Of a DNA stretch of 45,948 nucleotides, positions 44,066 to 45,948 are shown in pieces. A program made the position numbers and the translations under genes. The notes below the pieces were generated by a model. It saw nothing but the letters and a program-made list of their open reading frames with translations, had not been told where the DNA came from and searched no databases. Numbering within the stretch: position 1 is the stretch's first letter; every line of letters begins with the position of its first letter. Source of the stretch: an uncultured Alphaproteobacteria bacterium (GTDB taxonomy: Bacteria; Pseudomonadota; Alphaproteobacteria; Rhodobacterales; Rhodobacteraceae); contig CACBBC010000012.1 of NCBI GenBank assembly GCA_902537415.1, positions 1 to 45,948 on the forward strand. Reading direction: 5' to 3'.

Positions 44066-45948
44066 TCAAACAATAGGACTTAAAAATGCTCCTGTAAAAC
44101 TTTCTTTCACAGTCGCTATATGTTCAGGTGTACCATAACACACTACTTCACCACCTTTATCTCCACCTTCTGGTCCAATATCAATTACATAGTCAGCTGT
44201 TTTGATCACATCCAAATTGTGTTCTATAACAATTACTGTGTTACCTTTCTCTACGAGCTCATGCAGAATTTCAAGAAGTTTTTTAATATCATGAAAATGT
44301 AACCCAGTTGTAGGCTCGTCCAATATATACAAAGTCGATCCCGAGCTTCTTCTTGCGAGCTCTTTTGCAAGCTTTACCCTCTGTGCCTCTCCACCTGACA
44401 AGGTTGTCGCCTGTTGACCAACCTTAATATAACCTAGACCAACTCTTTTAAGAGTTGACATTTTTTCTCTTATCGAAGGCACCGCTTTGAAAAAATCTTC
44501 AGCTTCGTTTACTGTCATTTCCAAGACATCTGAAATGTTTTTATCCTTGAATTTTATTTCAAGCGTTTCTCTATTATACCTCTTGCCAAGACATTGGTCG
44601 CATTCCACATAAACATCAGCAAGAAAATGCATCTCTATTTTGATTAAACCATCACCTTGACAAGCCTCGCAACGGCCACCTTTTACGTTAAAAGAGAAAC
44701 GTCCCGGCATGTATCCTCTAGCTTTTGACTCTGGCAAGCCCGTAAACCAATCCCTTATATGTGTAAAAGCACCTGTGTAAGTAGCGGGATTAGATCTTGG
44801 AGTTCTTCCTATTGGAGATTGATCTATATCTATTACCTTCTCAAAATTCTCTAAACCTTCAATTTTTTCAAACTTTGCGGGAGTTTGTCTAGAGCCGTTA
44901 AGCTTTGAGGCTGCCGCTTTAAAGAGAGTTTCTATTATTAAAGTCGACTTTCCTCCCCCCGATACACCAGTTACGCATATAAATAATTCTGTTGGGAAAG
45001 AAATAGTTACATTTTTGAGATTATTGCCATTTGCTCCTGTTAATTTTACCTCGGATTTAGAATTAATTCTTCTTTTTGCGGGCACAGGTATGCTCTTTTT
45101 TCCAGAAAGATAAAGACCAGTGAGTGACTTCTCACTTTTAATAACATCTAGAGGCTTGCCTTCTGCAATGACATATCCGCCCTCAACTCCTGCACCAGGA
45201 CCAAGATCAATGACATGATCAGCCTCTCTTATTGCTTCTTCATCATGCTCAACCACTAAAACTGAATTACCTTGTGCTTTTAAATCTTTGAGCGTTTTGA
45301 TTAACCTTCTGTTATCTCTCTGGTGTAATCCAATCGATGGTTCGTCTAACACATAAAGTACACCAGTTAAGCCAGAACCTATTTGACTTGCCAGTCTTAT
45401 CCGCTGACTTTCTCCCCCGGACAATGTACCTGAGGCTCGACTTAAAGTTAAATATTCAAGACCAACATTATCTAAAAAAGTAAGCCTACTGGAGATCTCC
45501 TTAATAATAGCGCTGCCAATTTGCAATTGAGACTTAGAAAGGGTTTTTCTCAGTGACTCTATCCATGTTAGCAACTGCTTAATCGACTGATCGCAACACT
45601 CTCCGATGTTTTGTTGCCCTACTTTTACGCAGAGAGCCTCTTGCCTAAGCCTGTAACCGTTACATTTTGAGCAAGGTTTATCACTTCTGTATCTTTTAAA
45701 CTCCTCTAGTAACCAAGGCTCTACAGTTTCATCAAATCTACGCTTTAAGTTAGAAATTACTCCTTCAAATGATTTTTTCGTATTATAAACACGCCCTCCA
45801 TCATCAAACCTAAAGTTGATTTTCTCTCCTTCATTACCGTATAGCAGAATCTTTTTAATTTTTTCATCAAGTTGCTGCCAAGGCGCATTAGGATTAAAAT
45901 TATAATGTTTCGATAAAGCCTCAATCGTCTGTCTATAGTATGGGTTGG
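44066..45948 (-). CDS. uvrA: Excinuclease ABC subunit A (5'-partial, cut by window edge)
   Basis: UvrA recognises DNA damage and loads UvrB in nucleotide excision repair. The frame is open to the right edge; the TTG at 45574 is not the start, because family sequence continues upstream through [16 protein letters not shown]. About 626 C-terminal residues are visible. They contain the first ABC signature [20 protein letters not shown] with Walker [18 protein letters not shown], and the second Walker [17 protein letters not shown]. After these come the CEACQGDG...CDQCLGKRY zinc finger, the signature [18 protein letters not shown] and [16 protein letters not shown]. The N-terminal Walker A lies outside the window. 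No SOS box can be assessed. Confidence 0.97.
   Translation of the reverse strand, partial: NPYYRQTIEALSKHYNFNPNAPWQQLDEKIKKILLYGNEGEKINFRFDDGGRVYNTKKSFEGVISNLKRRFDETVEPWLLEEFKRYRSDKPCSKCNGYRLRQEALCVKVGQQNIGECCDQSIKQLLTWIESLRKTLSKSQLQIGSAIIKEISSRLTFLDNVGLEYLTLSRASGTLSGGESQRIRLASQIGSGLTGVLYVLDEPSIGLHQRDNRRLIKTLKDLKAQGNSVLVVEHDEEAIREADHVIDLGPGAGVEGGYVIAEGKPLDVIKSEKSLTGLYLSGKKSIPVPAKRRINSKSEVKLTGANGNNLKNVTISFPTELFICVTGVSGGGKSTLIIETLFKAAASKLNGSRQTPAKFEKIEGLENFEKVIDIDQSPIGRTPRSNPATYTGAFTHIRDWFTGLPESKARGYMPGRFSFNVKGGRCEACQGDGLIKIEMHFLADVYVECDQCLGKRYNRETLEIKFKDKNISDVLEMTVNEAEDFFKAVPSIREKMSTLKRVGLGYIKVGQQATTLSGGEAQRVKLAKELARRSSGSTLYILDEPTTGLHFHDIKKLLEILHELVEKGNTVIVIEHNLDVIKTADYVIDIGPEGGDKGGEVVCYGTPEHIATVKESFTGAFLSPIV

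Noticed and set aside
45572-45574. TTG at 45574 as the start of uvrA
   Set aside because: UvrA family sequence continues upstream in frame to the right edge ([16 protein letters not shown]); the gene is truncated by the window.

Overview
This is a gene-dense, AT-rich stretch of a bacterial chromosome. No gap between genes is longer than about 160 bases. Gene content and order point to an alphaproteobacterium. The trpE-trpG-trpD-trpC-moaC-moeA-lexA-gltX-gltA block, followed by the lpxB...rpsB block, is a typical alphaproteobacterial arrangement and resembles Rhodobacterales in particular. A suf cluster led by an Rrf2 regulator and holding a second cysteine desulfurase also fits that group. The low G+C, short spacers, overlapping genes and absence of mobile DNA suggest a streamlined, probably marine, lineage. 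That ecological reading is inference. I saw no tRNA, rRNA, CRISPR, insertion sequence or phage gene.

Layout. (1) Positions 1-9009, + strand: a tightly coupled tryptophan and molybdopterin operon (trpE cut by the left edge, trpG, trpD, trpC, moaC, moeA), then lexA with its own promoter and an alphaproteobacterial SOS box, gltX, and gltA with its own strong promoter. (2) Positions 9016-21763, - strand: a long envelope and translation operon read rpsB, tsf, pyrH, frr, cdsA, dxr, rseP, bamA, ompH, fabZ, lpxA, lpxI, lpxB. Two usual members, uppS (between frr and cdsA) and lpxD (between ompH and fabZ), are absent. rseP seems to start at a non-standard AUC codon. (3) Positions 21921-24418, + strand: a two-gene pseudouridine catabolism operon (PfkB kinase and PsuG) and a DUF502 membrane protein, closed by a terminator that lies inside the 3' end of mfd. 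(4) Positions 24499-30472: mfd (-), hemB and a SYLF lipoprotein (+), and a beta-hydroxyacid dehydrogenase (-). (5) Position 30543 onward: a penicillin-acylase family Ntn hydrolase (+), convergent with the suf operon (-, 32994-40417), read rrf2, cysteine desulfurase, sufB, sufC, sufD, two Yip1-like membrane proteins, sufS. A divergent alpha/beta hydrolase and tyrS (+) follow. (6) Positions 42419-45948, - strand: two tandem cyclophilins, coaD and uvrA, which is cut by the right edge.

Functionally the window is mostly housekeeping: tryptophan synthesis, molybdenum cofactor, SOS control, tRNA charging, TCA entry, lipid A, outer-membrane assembly, isoprenoid and phospholipid precursors, translation, heme, Fe-S assembly, CoA and DNA repair. 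I found no clear new multi-gene system. The observations most worth a second look are the apparent AUC start of rseP, the missing lpxD and uppS, the suf regulator without Fe-S ligand cysteines beside a palindrome shared by two divergent promoters, the Yip1 pair coupled into the suf operon, and the 14-base A tract at the start of lpxI.
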